From: Methylotenera sp.
Lineage (GTDB): Bacteria; Pseudomonadota; Gammaproteobacteria; Burkholderiales; Methylophilaceae
Assembly (NCBI GenBank): GCA_027487055.1
Contig: JAIYEJ010000072.1
Coordinates: 1-10,687, forward strand
DNA: 10,687 nt
Direction of reading: 5' to 3'
Part shown: in pieces, positions 1-7,686 of the stretch
Layout of the letters: every line of letters starts with the position of its first letter
Position numbering within the stretch: position 1 is the first letter of the stretch
Program-made: the position numbers and the translations under genes
Notes under the pieces: generated by a model
Seen by the model: the letters and a program-made list of their open reading frames with translations, nothing else
Database searches by the model: none
What the model was told of the DNA's origin: nothing

Positions 1-1
1 A

Positions 2-586
2 AGTTTTAGCGCAATAAGTTTTGCAATGGATACGCCAGAAGAGCTTGTTAAAAAAACAGCGGATGAAGTGATTGCTGCGATTAAAAATGATAAAGACCTG
101 CAAGCTGGTGACCAAGAAAAGATATTTGCGTTGGCAGAAGAAAAAATATTGCCAAACTTTAACTTTGAAAAAATCTCACGCATGGTGTTAGGTAAAAACT
201 GGACAAAAGCAACACCAGAACAAAAAACGGCTTTCCAAAATGAGTTTCGTACATTGTTAATACGTACTTACGCTTCTGCATTATCTAAGTATAAAAACCA
301 AGTGATTGAATATAAGCCTTTCAGAATGGAAGAAGGCGCAAATACAGCTTCTGTTAAAACAGAAATTTTACAACCAGGCGGCCAACCTATTGCTGTTAGT
401 TATACCTTAGAAAAGCAAGCAGACACTTGGAAAGTTTACGACATTGTGATTGAGGGTGTAAGTTTGGTTACTAATTACCGTAGCCAATTCTCTCAAGAAG
501 TACGTACCAATGGTTTAGATAGTTTAAACAAAAAATTGGCCGATAAAAATAAAGCAGCGCTTGCTAAAACAGAAAACAAATCCTAA
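2..586 (+). CDS. mlaC: MlaC, periplasmic phospholipid-binding protein of the Mla system (5' end outside window)
   Basis: MlaC is the periplasmic shuttle that carries phospholipid between the outer-membrane MlaA complex and the inner-membrane MlaFEDB transporter. The family is recognised from the C-terminal half, with a stretch like YTLEKQADTWKVYDIVIEG followed by VSLVTNYRSQF, and from the N-terminal TPEELVKKTADEV helix. The frame is open to the left of the first ATG at 26: codons from position 2 read SFSAISFA, which looks like the end of a signal peptide with an SFA-type signal peptidase I site just before Met-Asp-Thr-Pro. The ATG at 26 is therefore probably internal, and the real start lies before the window. 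The mature part of about 186 residues fits the family. The stop lies 2 bp before mlaB, so the two are co-transcribed. No mlaA lies between mlaC and mlaB here. Confidence 0.9.
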   Translation, partial: SFSAISFAMDTPEELVKKTADEVIAAIKNDKDLQAGDQEKIFALAEEKILPNFNFEKISRMVLGKNWTKATPEQKTAFQNEFRTLLIRTYASALSKYKNQVIEYKPFRMEEGANTASVKTEILQPGGQPIAVSYTLEKQADTWKVYDIVIEGVSLVTNYRSQFSQEVRTNGLDSLNKKLADKNKAALAKTENKS

Positions 587-588
587 AA

Positions 589-870
589 ATGGCGCAGATT
601 ACACAAGTAGGTAGTGACTGGGAGTTGAGTGGTGAAGTGGTAATTAATACTGCTTCTGCATTACTAGCAGCGAGTAAACTGCTGACATTAAGCCCCAATT
701 CCAAGATTGATTTTTCGGGTGTGACGAATATTGATACTGCTACGATTAGTTTAATTTTTGAATGGAAGCGACGCGCACAAAAAGAAAATCAATCGGTACA
801 GTGTATCAATTTACCTGCTAATTTAAATAGTTTGACACAGTTATATGGTGTGAACGAAATGATTAATTAA
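589..870 (+). CDS. mlaB: MlaB-like STAS-domain protein of the Mla transporter
   Basis: This is a small 93-residue cytosolic protein with a single STAS domain. MlaB binds the ATPase MlaF and stabilises the MlaFEDB complex. Visible support is the STAS core: a beta strand KIDFSGVTNID (about 39-49), the conserved Asp-Thr at 49-50, and the following helix ATISLIFEWKRRAQ. Identity rests mainly on position, directly after mlaC with only 2 bp between, plus the STAS pattern, because the family diverges strongly in sequence. It is the last gene of the Mla operon, as an intrinsic terminator follows about 30 bp after its stop. A generic anti-sigma-factor-antagonist STAS protein is a formal alternative but does not fit the context. 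Confidence 0.83.
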   Translation: MAQITQVGSDWELSGEVVINTASALLAASKLLTLSPNSKIDFSGVTNIDTATISLIFEWKRRAQKENQSVQCINLPANLNSLTQLYGVNEMIN

Positions 871-901
871 TTGCGTTTAATCGCTTTAAATTAGTTACTC
901 T

Positions 902-933
902 AACCCCATCTGCTAGATGGGGTTTCGTTTTTT
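902..933 (+). terminator. Rho-independent terminator after mlaB
   Basis: A perfect 9-bp stem (902-910 with 916-924, containing CCCC/GGGG) with a 5-nt loop is followed by a T-rich run broken only by CG (923-933). It closes the Mla operon and separates it from the ABC exporter genes. Confidence 0.88.
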
Positions 934-971
934 AACAGTAATTATTCTGAATAAATTTTCCAGATACCAAC

Positions 972-1898
972 ATGCCAGATAACCAAATAGATAAGACAGT
1001 TCCAGCGATTCATATTAAAAATGTGCATAAGCATTTTGGTGGCTTGCATGCGTTAAATGGTATTGACTTAACCATACAACAAGGCGAATTTTTTGCGCTA
1101 TTAGGCCCCAATGGTGCTGGCAAATCCACACTCATCAATATTTTGGCTGGCTTGCTTAAAGCTACGCAGGGCAAAGTTTCTGTCATGGGGCATGATGTGG
1201 TGGACGACTATCAAGCTGCGCGCATGGCTTTAGGCGTGGTGCCGCAAGAACTTGTATTTGACCCATTTTTTAATGTGCGTGAAATGTTGCGCTTTCAGGC
1301 GGGTTATTTTGGCAAGGGCAAAGAAAATGATGCGTGGATTGACGAGGTCATTGAAAACTTAGGCCTTACTGATAAAGCCCACACCAATATGCGAAAACTT
1401 TCTGGCGGCATGAAACGCCGTGCGCTCATCGCCCAAGCATTGGCACATAAGCCGCCCGTGATTGTGTTGGATGAGCCAACAGCTGGCGTGGATGTTGAAT
1501 TGCGCCAAATGTTGTGGGGCTTTATTAAAAAGTTGAATGCAGATGGGCACACGATAATTTTGACTACGCACTACCTTGAAGAGGCAGAAACATTGTGCGA
1601 GCGCGTGGCAATGATGAAGCAAGGCAAGATTGTTGCGCTGGATACTACCAGTAATTTATTAAAAAAACTCGCCGGTAAAAATCTACGCTTAACCTTGGGT
1701 GATGCAATGCTGCCAGCCGCATTATTGCCGATGTTAAAAAGTGGAGAATGCGGCATTTATACGCTCGCCCTTAATGAGCCAAATCAACTTGAATTTGTAC
1801 TAAGTGAGTTGCGAAAAGCGAAAGTAGTAATAGAAGACATGCAATTATTCGAGGCGGATTTAGAAGATGTGTTTATGTCATTGGTAGGTGGCAAATGA
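972..1898 (+). CDS. ABC transporter ATP-binding protein, YadG type
   Basis: This is the ATPase subunit of an ABC-2 type exporter. All nucleotide-binding motifs are intact in the 308-residue product: Walker A GPNGAGKST (45-53), Q-loop Gln92, signature LSGGM (143-147), Walker B VIVLDE (163-168) and the switch His200 in TTHYLEEAE. The C-terminal region after about residue 225 is the variable accessory part seen in drug/polysaccharide/lipid export ATPases of this class. Its last 4 bp overlap the permease gene, so the two form a translationally coupled pair. The upstream gap carries the mlaB terminator, so the pair needs its own promoter between about 930 and 971; I see no convincing one and no clear Shine-Dalgarno. 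The substrate cannot be read from sequence. Position between Mla and murA genes hints at an envelope role, but this is inference. Confidence 0.9.
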   Translation: MPDNQIDKTVPAIHIKNVHKHFGGLHALNGIDLTIQQGEFFALLGPNGAGKSTLINILAGLLKATQGKVSVMGHDVVDDYQAARMALGVVPQELVFDPFFNVREMLRFQAGYFGKGKENDAWIDEVIENLGLTDKAHTNMRKLSGGMKRRALIAQALAHKPPVIVLDEPTAGVDVELRQMLWGFIKKLNADGHTIILTTHYLEEAETLCERVAMMKQGKIVALDTTSNLLKKLAGKNLRLTLGDAMLPAALLPMLKSGECGIYTLALNEPNQLEFVLSELRKAKVVIEDMQLFEADLEDVFMSLVGGK

Positions 1899-2725
1899 GT
1901 TTAAAAGAACTTAAAAACAACTGGCTTGCAAGCCTCATGGATATTGCTAACTTGTTAAATGTGTATCATTGGCGCGGTGCTTATACCCTCTTTAAAAAAG
2001 AGACTTTACGTTTTTGGCGCGTTGCGTTTCAAACCATAGCGTCGCCTGTGCTGACTGCTTTGCTGTATTTGTTGATATTTTCGCATGTACTGCAGGGGCA
2101 TGTGCAAGTCTATAAAAACGTACCTTATACCGCCTTTTTAATCCCAGGTTTAATCATGATGTCTTTATTGCAAAACTCGTTTGCAAATAGCTCATCGAGC
2201 CTAATTCAATCTAAAGTCATGGGTAATATTATTTTTATTTTGCTCACGCCGCTGACTTATTTACAGTTTTTTGTAGCTTTTTTAGCGGCATCAATTGTGC
2301 GAGGTTTTATGGTGGGATTAAGCATTTATTTGGTGGCTATTTGGTTTGTAGGTTTACCAATCACGTATCCAATATGGATTTTGATATTTGCTTTGCTTGG
2401 TAGCGCGCTACTAGGTACTTTTGGGATTATTGCGGGTATTTGGGCAGATAAATTTGATCAAATGGCGGCTTTTCAAAACTTTGTGATTATGCCGCTCACA
2501 TTTTTATCTGGCGTGTTTTACTCCATACATTCGTTACCACCATTTTGGCAAGTCGTCTCAAAATTCAATCCATTTTTCTACATGATAGATGGATTTAGGT
2601 ATGGTTTTTTTGGTCAAGGTGATATTTCACCTTGGATTAGCTTAGGCGTAGTCGCTGCATTTTTATTCGGGTTAGCATGGGTGGCTTTAAAAATGTTAAA
2701 ATCTGGTTATCGATTAAGAGGTTAA
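1895..2725 (+). CDS. ABC-2 type transporter permease, YadH type
   Basis: This is the membrane subunit paired with the preceding ATPase; the genes overlap through an ATGA (1895-1898). The 276-residue protein has a cytoplasmic N-terminal helix (about 25-45, HWRGAYTLFKKETLRFWR) followed by about six or seven hydrophobic segments near residues 47-66, 78-94, 112-133, 137-154, 158-183, 195-212 and 248-267. The motif FNPFFYMIDGFRYGFFG (about 224-240) before the last membrane segment is characteristic of ABC-2 permeases of the YadH/NodJ group. Length and layout are normal, with no truncation. A homodimer of this protein with two ATPase subunits is the expected complex. The exported substrate is unknown. 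Confidence 0.9.
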   Translation: MSLKELKNNWLASLMDIANLLNVYHWRGAYTLFKKETLRFWRVAFQTIASPVLTALLYLLIFSHVLQGHVQVYKNVPYTAFLIPGLIMMSLLQNSFANSSSSLIQSKVMGNIIFILLTPLTYLQFFVAFLAASIVRGFMVGLSIYLVAIWFVGLPITYPIWILIFALLGSALLGTFGIIAGIWADKFDQMAAFQNFVIMPLTFLSGVFYSIHSLPPFWQVVSKFNPFFYMIDGFRYGFFGQGDISPWISLGVVAAFLFGLAWVALKMLKSGYRLRG

Positions 2726-2746
2726 GCTTAAAAAATTAAAAACACT

Positions 2747-2992
2747 ATGTTAAGCGCAAAGCAATTAGAAAGTTATATTACCGAGCATTTGAACTGCGAT
2801 TTTATTGAAGTACGTGGAGATGATGGGACTCATTTTGAGGCAGTGATTGTGAGCCCAGCGTTTGAAGGCAAACGCATGGTACAACAACATCAATTGGTGT
2901 ATGCCGCCTTAGGTGACAGAATGCGCGCAGAAATTCATGCGCTATCAATGCAAACTTATACGCCAGAAAAATGGCAAGAATTGAACAAATAA
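2747..2992 (+). CDS. ibaG: BolA-family protein, IbaG type
   Basis: This is an 81-residue BolA/IbaG-type protein. The class II KH-like fold is suggested by the strand with VSPAFEGKRMVQQHQLVYAAL (36-55) and by IHALSMQTYTP (63-73), which contains the near-invariant BolA-family His (His64). BolA proteins bind [2Fe-2S] clusters jointly with CGFS monothiol glutaredoxins and take part in Fe-S trafficking or sensing. The very next gene is such a glutaredoxin, 23 bp downstream. In E. coli, ibaG sits directly before murA, and the same order with grxD inserted is seen here, which supports the IbaG assignment over BolA proper. The start ATG at 2747 is the only sensible one; no clear Shine-Dalgarno precedes it. 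Confidence 0.88.
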   Translation: MLSAKQLESYITEHLNCDFIEVRGDDGTHFEAVIVSPAFEGKRMVQQHQLVYAALGDRMRAEIHALSMQTYTPEKWQELNK

Positions 2993-3015
2993 ACTTGAAA
3001 GAAACGGAAGATTAA

Positions 3016-3324
3016 ATGGACGCACAAGCAAAGATCAAAGAAACAGTCAGCAATAACGATGTAGTGTTGTATATGAAGGGTAGCCCAAAGTTTCCACAAT
3101 GCGGATTTAGCAACTTGGCGACACAAATTTTAGATGCATGCAACGCAAAATATGTGGCGGTGGATGTGTTGCAAGATCAAGCCATTCGTGAAGGCATTAA
3201 GCAATACGCAAACTGGCCTACGATTCCGCAGTTGTATGTAAAAGGTGAGTTTATTGGTGGTAGCGACATTATGCGAGCCATGTATGAAAGCGGCGAATTA
3301 CAAACGCTACTATCTGGTGCATAA
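3016..3324 (+). CDS. grxD: Monothiol glutaredoxin, CGFS type (Grx4/GrxD)
   Basis: This is a single-domain 102-residue glutaredoxin with the CGFS active site at 29-32, the conserved Lys21 in the MKGSP motif, the cis-Pro glutathione-binding segment WPTIPQLYVKGE and the GGSDIM motif near the C terminus. CGFS glutaredoxins carry glutathione-ligated [2Fe-2S] clusters and pass them on, rather than acting as general disulfide reductases. They form heterodimers with BolA-family proteins, and the adjacent upstream gene encodes one. A GGAAG Shine-Dalgarno at 3006-3010 lies 5 nt before the ATG. The stop is 2 bp before the TTG start of murA, so translation of murA is probably coupled to it. Confidence 0.95.
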   Translation: MDAQAKIKETVSNNDVVLYMKGSPKFPQCGFSNLATQILDACNAKYVAVDVLQDQAIREGIKQYANWPTIPQLYVKGEFIGGSDIMRAMYESGELQTLLSGA

Positions 3325-3326
3325 TT

Positions 3327-4598
3327 TTGGATAAACTTATTATTGAAGGTGGCGCAAAGCTCAATGGCGAAGTCACTATCTCGGGTGCAAAAAATGCGGC
3401 TTTACCCATTTTGTGCGCGTCCCTTTTGGCAGAAGCGCCGCTCAACTTAACCAGTGTTGCGGCACTAAAAGACATTGATACCACTATTAAGTTACTTGAT
3501 ACCATGGGTGTTAAAGTGACGCGTGATGCAGATAAAGTTTCGCTAGACGCAAGTGAAGTGACTTCGTTTGAAGCTACTTACGAAATGGTGAAAACCATGC
3601 GAGCTTCTATTTTGGTGCTTGGGCCTTTGCTTGCTCGGTTTGGTAGTGCACGTGTTTCTTTGCCTGGTGGTTGTGCGATTGGCTCTCGTCCAGTAGATTT
3701 GCACATTAAAGGCTTGCAAACCATGGGAGCAGCAATTCACATCACGCATGGTTATATTCAGGCAAGTACCTTACATTTGCCAAATCGTCGCTTGCAGGGC
3801 GCACGTTATTATATGGATATTGTCACAGTTACAGGTACGGAAAATCTGATGATGGCCGCCAGTTTGGCAGAAGGCAAAACCATTTTAGAAAACGCTGCTA
3901 AAGAGCCAGAAGTGGTTGATTTGGCAGAGTGCTTAAATAAAATGGGTGCAAAAATCACAGGTGCGGGTACCGATGTGATTACGATAGTAGGCGTGGAAAA
4001 GTTAACTGGTGCAACCCATAATATTGTTTGTGATCGAATCGAAGCGGGCACTTATATGGTGGCTGCTGCGATGACAGGTGGTAATGTAAAACTACTCAAT
4101 ACGCGTGCAGATTTATTGGATGCAGTGATTGAAAAGTTACGTGATGCAGGCGCGGAAGTAAAAGTGAATCTAGTAGAAAATTCGATTACAGTAAAAAGTG
4201 ATGGAAAGTTGAAAGCGGTGAATATTCGAACCGCGCCGCACCCAGCTTTCCCCACCGATATGCAGGCGCAATTTATGGCATTAAATAGCGTAGCGGAAGG
4301 CGTTGCTAAAGTGACAGAGACAATTTTTGAAAACCGTTTTATGCATGTGCAAGAAATGCAGCGCTTAGGAGCAGATATTAGTATCGATGGTAATACGGCG
4401 CTTGTGAAAGGCGTGGAATACTTGGATGGCGCAACCGTGATGGCAACAGATTTACGTGCTTCGGCAAGCTTGGTTTTGTCAGGTTTAGTTGCGCGCGGCG
4501 AAACTGTGATTGAGCGTATTTATCACCTTGACCGTGGTTATGAATTTTTGGAAGAGAAATTAACTAAATTAGGCGCAAAAGTGCGCCGTGCAAATTAA
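3327..4598 (+). CDS. murA: UDP-N-acetylglucosamine 1-carboxyvinyltransferase (MurA)
   Basis: MurA catalyses the first committed step of peptidoglycan synthesis in the cytoplasm, adding enolpyruvate from PEP to UDP-GlcNAc. The 423-residue length is normal. Visible signatures are the N-terminal substrate-binding SGAKNAALPIL (Lys22-Asn23), the catalytic loop LPGGCAIG with Cys116 (the residue modified by fosfomycin in the family), the catalytic Asp311 in APHPAFPTDMQAQF, and the C-terminal LDRGYEFLEEKL. The start codon is TTG at 3327: the residues after it (DKLIIEGGAKLNGEV) match the usual MurA N terminus, and no in-frame ATG lies nearby that would keep it. It starts 2 bp after grxD. The presence of Cys rather than Asp at 116 suggests the protein would be of the fosfomycin-sensitive kind. 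Confidence 0.97.
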   Translation: MDKLIIEGGAKLNGEVTISGAKNAALPILCASLLAEAPLNLTSVAALKDIDTTIKLLDTMGVKVTRDADKVSLDASEVTSFEATYEMVKTMRASILVLGPLLARFGSARVSLPGGCAIGSRPVDLHIKGLQTMGAAIHITHGYIQASTLHLPNRRLQGARYYMDIVTVTGTENLMMAASLAEGKTILENAAKEPEVVDLAECLNKMGAKITGAGTDVITIVGVEKLTGATHNIVCDRIEAGTYMVAAAMTGGNVKLLNTRADLLDAVIEKLRDAGAEVKVNLVENSITVKSDGKLKAVNIRTAPHPAFPTDMQAQFMALNSVAEGVAKVTETIFENRFMHVQEMQRLGADISIDGNTALVKGVEYLDGATVMATDLRASASLVLSGLVARGETVIERIYHLDRGYEFLEEKLTKLGAKVRRAN

Positions 4599-4615
4599 TA
4601 TGAGCTTTATTTAAT

Positions 4616-5251
4616 ATGATAACCATTGCATTATCAAAAGGACGTATTTTCGAAGAAACCACGCCACTACTTGCGGCTGCTGGTATTCGCGCGTTAGAAG
4701 ATCCTGAATCTTCACGCAAGCTTATCTTGCCTACAAACCGCGATGATGTGCGTTTGATTATTGTGCGCGCAACCGATGTGCCAACTTACGTACAATATGG
4801 TGCGGCAGATTTAGGAATAGCCGGCAAAGATGTACTGGATGAACACGGTTGCGAAGGCTTGTATCAGCCACTAGATTTGCAAATTGCCAAATGTAAAATG
4901 ATGGTGGCAGTGCGCGATGATTTTGACTATGAGGCTTCAATTCGCCAGGGTGCGCGTTTAAAAGTGGTCACTAAATATGTGAAAGCTGCACGTGAGCACT
5001 TTGCAGCAAAAGGAATGCATGTCGATTTGATTAAGCTCTACGGTAGTATGGAACTTGGCCCATTGGTTGGCCTTGCGGACGCGATTGTTGATTTAGTGAG
5101 CACTGGTGCGACTTTGCGCGCAAATAACCTCAAGGCTGTGGAAGAAATTGGCCATATTAGCTCGCGCTTAATTGTGAACCAGGCGTCATTAAAATTGAAC
5201 CGTCCCTTACTTCAACCAATATTAGATGCATTTAGCGGTGCGGTTAAATAA
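4616..5251 (+). CDS. hisG: ATP phosphoribosyltransferase catalytic subunit, short form (HisG)
   Basis: HisG joins PRPP and ATP to give phosphoribosyl-ATP, the first and feedback-controlled step of histidine synthesis. At 211 residues this is the short form, which lacks the C-terminal regulatory domain of the roughly 300-residue long form. Family marks are the N-terminal ALSKGRIFEET (5-15), YGAADLGIAGKDVL (61-74) and the PRPP-binding loop DLVSTGATLRANNL (159-172). Short HisG enzymes normally need the histidyl-tRNA-synthetase-like subunit HisZ for activity and histidine inhibition. hisZ is not in this window and is expected elsewhere. The gene starts 17 bp after murA without a visible Shine-Dalgarno and ends 2 bp before hisD. 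Confidence 0.97.
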   Translation: MITIALSKGRIFEETTPLLAAAGIRALEDPESSRKLILPTNRDDVRLIIVRATDVPTYVQYGAADLGIAGKDVLDEHGCEGLYQPLDLQIAKCKMMVAVRDDFDYEASIRQGARLKVVTKYVKAAREHFAAKGMHVDLIKLYGSMELGPLVGLADAIVDLVSTGATLRANNLKAVEEIGHISSRLIVNQASLKLNRPLLQPILDAFSGAVK

Positions 5252-5253
5252 TC

Positions 5254-6555
5254 ATGCAAATTCGACGTTTATCTACCAAAGACCAAAGTTTTAATGCTCA
5301 ACTAAAAGCATTGTTAGCCTTTGAAACTGCGCAAGATGATGCAGTGGATGTGGTTGTCGCAAATATTCTTAAAGATGTGAAAACGCGTGGCGATGTTGCA
5401 GTATTGGAATATACCAATCAGTTTGATAAAACAAATGCTAAATCTTTAGCTGATTTAGAAGTTAGCCAAGCTGAATTACGGGCAGCATTAGATAGTCTGG
5501 AAGCCAATACCAGGGGTGCTCTCAGGGCAGCGTCTGAAAGGGTTAAAAACTATCACGAAAAACAAGTTATGTCATCTTGGAGTTATACGGAATCAGACGG
5601 CACGTTGCTTGGTCAGCAAGTCACTGCTTTAGATAGAGTAGGGCTTTATGTACCTGGTGGCAAAGCGGCGTATCCTTCAAGCGTGCTGATGAATGCAATC
5701 CCTGCTAAAGTTGCGGGTGTGGGCGAGTTGATTATGGTGGTGCCAACGCCCAATGGCGAAAAAAATGCTTTGGTGTTAGCCGCCGCCGCAATTTCTGGTG
5801 TAGACCGCGTGTTTTGTATTGGTGGTGCGCAAGCGGTGGGTGCATTGGCATACGGTACGGAAACAATCCCTCAAGTTGATAAAGTCACAGGGCCTGGTAA
5901 TGCTTATGTAGCTGCAGCAAAACGCCGTGTGTTTGGTGTGGTTGGTATCGACATGGTGGCAGGGCCAAGTGAGATTTTGGTGATTTGTGATGGTAAAACC
6001 AATGCTGATTGGATTGCCATGGATTTATTTAGCCAAGCCGAACATGATGAATTGGCACAGGCGATTTTGTTAAGTCCAGATGCTGCATTTTTAGATGCGG
6101 TTGCAGCCAGTATGCAAAAACTAGTGCAAGAAATGCCTCGCAAAGAGATTATCAATACCTCGATTACAAATCGTGGCGCACTCATTTTAACTAAAGATTT
6201 AGATGAGGCGATTGAAATTTCTAACTATATTGCACCAGAGCACTTAGAGCTATCATTGGAAAATCCGCTTGATATAGCTAAAAAAATTAAACATGCAGGC
6301 GCTATATTTATGGGTCGTGATACATGTGAGGCGCTAGGCGATTATTGCGCAGGGCCAAACCATGTGTTGCCGACTTCACGCACTGCGCGCTTTAGCTCGC
6401 CTTTGGGTGTTTATGATTTTCAAAAGCGTTCTAGCATCATTTTTGCCTCAAGCCAAGGCGCACAAGATTTAGGTAAAATTGCCTCAACACTTGCGTATGG
6501 CGAAGGGCTACAAGCGCATGCGCGATCAGCCGAATATAGGCTAAAAAATGAGTAA
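5254..6555 (+). CDS. hisD: Histidinol dehydrogenase (HisD)
   Basis: HisD carries out the last two steps of histidine synthesis, oxidising L-histidinol to histidine with two NAD+ through histidinal. The product is 433 residues, a normal length. Recognisable segments are GPGNAYVAAAKR (213-224), GPSEILVICD (237-246), the zinc ligands Gln261 and His264 in SQAEHDE, the catalytic pair Glu329-His330 in APEHLEL, the zinc ligand Asp363 in GDYCAGPNHVLPTS, and the C-terminal zinc ligand His422 in EGLQAHARSAEY. All expected metal and catalytic residues are present. It begins 2 bp after hisG, and its last 8 bp overlap the start of hisC, so hisG, hisD and hisC form one tightly coupled unit. Confidence 0.98.
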   Translation: MQIRRLSTKDQSFNAQLKALLAFETAQDDAVDVVVANILKDVKTRGDVAVLEYTNQFDKTNAKSLADLEVSQAELRAALDSLEANTRGALRAASERVKNYHEKQVMSSWSYTESDGTLLGQQVTALDRVGLYVPGGKAAYPSSVLMNAIPAKVAGVGELIMVVPTPNGEKNALVLAAAAISGVDRVFCIGGAQAVGALAYGTETIPQVDKVTGPGNAYVAAAKRRVFGVVGIDMVAGPSEILVICDGKTNADWIAMDLFSQAEHDELAQAILLSPDAAFLDAVAASMQKLVQEMPRKEIINTSITNRGALILTKDLDEAIEISNYIAPEHLELSLENPLDIAKKIKHAGAIFMGRDTCEALGDYCAGPNHVLPTSRTARFSSPLGVYDFQKRSSIIFASSQGAQDLGKIASTLAYGEGLQAHARSAEYRLKNE

Positions 6556-7609
6556 ATTTTGGAGCGATATCGTACGTGAGCTAAAACCTTATGTACCCGG
6601 CGAGCAGCCAAAAATGCAAAATCTCGTCAAGCTCAATACGAATGAAAATCCCTATGGGCCGAGCCCCAAAGTGATCGCTGCACTTCAAGCAGAAGCGGCC
6701 GAGACGCTGCGTCTTTATCCAGATCCAAACTCAGATAAGCTTAAAGAGGCAATCGCCCAAAATTATGGTTTAAGCGCTAGTCAAGTCTTTGTGGGTAATG
6801 GCTCTGATGAAGTATTGGCGCATGTGTTTCAGGCTTTACTAAAACATAGTAGACCATTACTTTTTCCTGATATTACCTATAGTTTTTATCCTGTCTATTG
6901 TGGTTTGTATGAGATAGAGTTCGAAACCATTGAGCTAAACGCACAATTTGAAATCAATGTAGATGATTTTGATAGACCTAATGGCGGCATTATTTTACCT
7001 AACCCAAATGCGCCTACAGGTATTCCGCTTGCGTTGGCAGAAATTGAAAAGATATTAAAATTCAATGCTGAATCGGTGGTGGTGATTGATGAAGCTTATG
7101 TGGACTTTGGTACAGAGTCTGCAGTTAAGTTAATCAATACTTACCCCAATTTATTGGTCACGCATACTTTCTCAAAAGGTCGTTCACTTGCTGGTTTGCG
7201 TGTGGGTTATGCCTTGGGTCACAAAGATTTAATAGAAGGGTTGATTCGTGTAAAAGATAGTTTTAATTCATACCCAATCGACCGCTTTGCCGAGGCTGGT
7301 GCAGTTGCTGCCATGCAAGATAAAGCGTACTTTGAAGAAACTTGTAAAAAAGTAATTGCAACGCGCACAGCATTAGTAAGTGATTTGCAAGGCTTGGGCT
7401 TTGATATATTGCCTTCTGGCGCGAACTTTGTCTTTGCAAAGCATTTAAAAAGAGAAGGCGCAGATTTAGCAGCAAAATTACGTGAAAAAAATGTCGTTGT
7501 GCGGCATTTTACAAAGCCACAGCGCGTTTCAAATTACCTAAGAATTACCATCGGTACTGATGTGCAATCTAAACTGCTAATAGATGCCTTAGCAGAAATA
7601 CTTAAATAA
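6548..7609 (+). CDS. hisC: Histidinol-phosphate aminotransferase (HisC)
   Basis: HisC is a PLP enzyme that transfers an amino group from glutamate to imidazole-acetol phosphate, giving histidinol phosphate. The 353-residue protein is a class I/II (fold type I) aminotransferase. It shows the N-terminal LNTNENPYGPSP (29-40), GNGSDEVL (83-90), PNPNAPTG (151-158) with the PLP-contacting Asn154, Asp181 and Tyr184 in IDEAYVDF, the PLP-Schiff-base Lys210 in THTFSKGRSLAGLRVG, and Arg218. The start at 6548 overlaps hisD by 8 bp. It is the last gene before the hps unit, and no strong terminator is seen directly after its stop. Transcription could therefore read on into hps, although hps has its own candidate promoter. 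Confidence 0.96.
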   Translation: MSKFWSDIVRELKPYVPGEQPKMQNLVKLNTNENPYGPSPKVIAALQAEAAETLRLYPDPNSDKLKEAIAQNYGLSASQVFVGNGSDEVLAHVFQALLKHSRPLLFPDITYSFYPVYCGLYEIEFETIELNAQFEINVDDFDRPNGGIILPNPNAPTGIPLALAEIEKILKFNAESVVVIDEAYVDFGTESAVKLINTYPNLLVTHTFSKGRSLAGLRVGYALGHKDLIEGLIRVKDSFNSYPIDRFAEAGAVAAMQDKAYFEETCKKVIATRTALVSDLQGLGFDILPSGANFVFAKHLKREGADLAAKLREKNVVVRHFTKPQRVSNYLRITIGTDVQSKLLIDALAEILK

Positions 7610-7620
7610 TTACTAAATTG

Positions 7621-7650
7621 TTGAAATAAATACCAATTTGCGGTTATTAT
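7621..7650 (+). promoter_or_regulatory. Candidate sigma-70 promoter for hps
   Basis: TTGAAA (7621-7626) and TATTAT (7645-7650) each differ from the consensus hexamers at one base and are 18 bp apart. Transcription would begin near 7657, leaving a leader of about 100 nt before the hps ATG. This is read by eye in an AT-rich stretch, so it is a prediction only. Confidence 0.5.
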
Positions 7651-7657
7651 GGGCGAA

Positions 7658-7686
7658 TTACAAAATATCCTATTAATATTTTGTAA
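7658..7686 (+). repeat. Perfect 11-bp inverted repeat at the predicted hps transcript start
   Basis: TTACAAAATAT (7658-7668) and its exact complement ATATTTTGTAA (7676-7686) flank a 7-nt spacer. A third copy of the CAAAATAT core lies at 7706-7713. The repeat begins at about the predicted +1, so it could be a regulator's operator or a hairpin at the very 5' end of the mRNA. It has only one G-C pair and no following T run, so it is not a convincing terminator for hisC. A second, smaller dyad, ATTAAT-TTGG-ATTAAT, follows at 7688-7703. Confidence 0.6.

Noticed and set aside
26..28. ATG at 26 as the true mlaC start
   Set aside because: The frame is open upstream and reads like the end of a signal peptide; MlaC is periplasmic and needs one, so the real start is outside the window.
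4600..4614. Tiny leader peptide (Met-Ser-Phe-Ile) before hisG as a his attenuator
   Set aside because: It has only four codons, no histidine codons, and no terminator/antiterminator pair follows.
7658..7686. Intrinsic terminator for hisC
   Set aside because: The stem is nearly all A-T and no T run follows; it also sits just after a good promoter candidate, so an operator or leader hairpin fits better.
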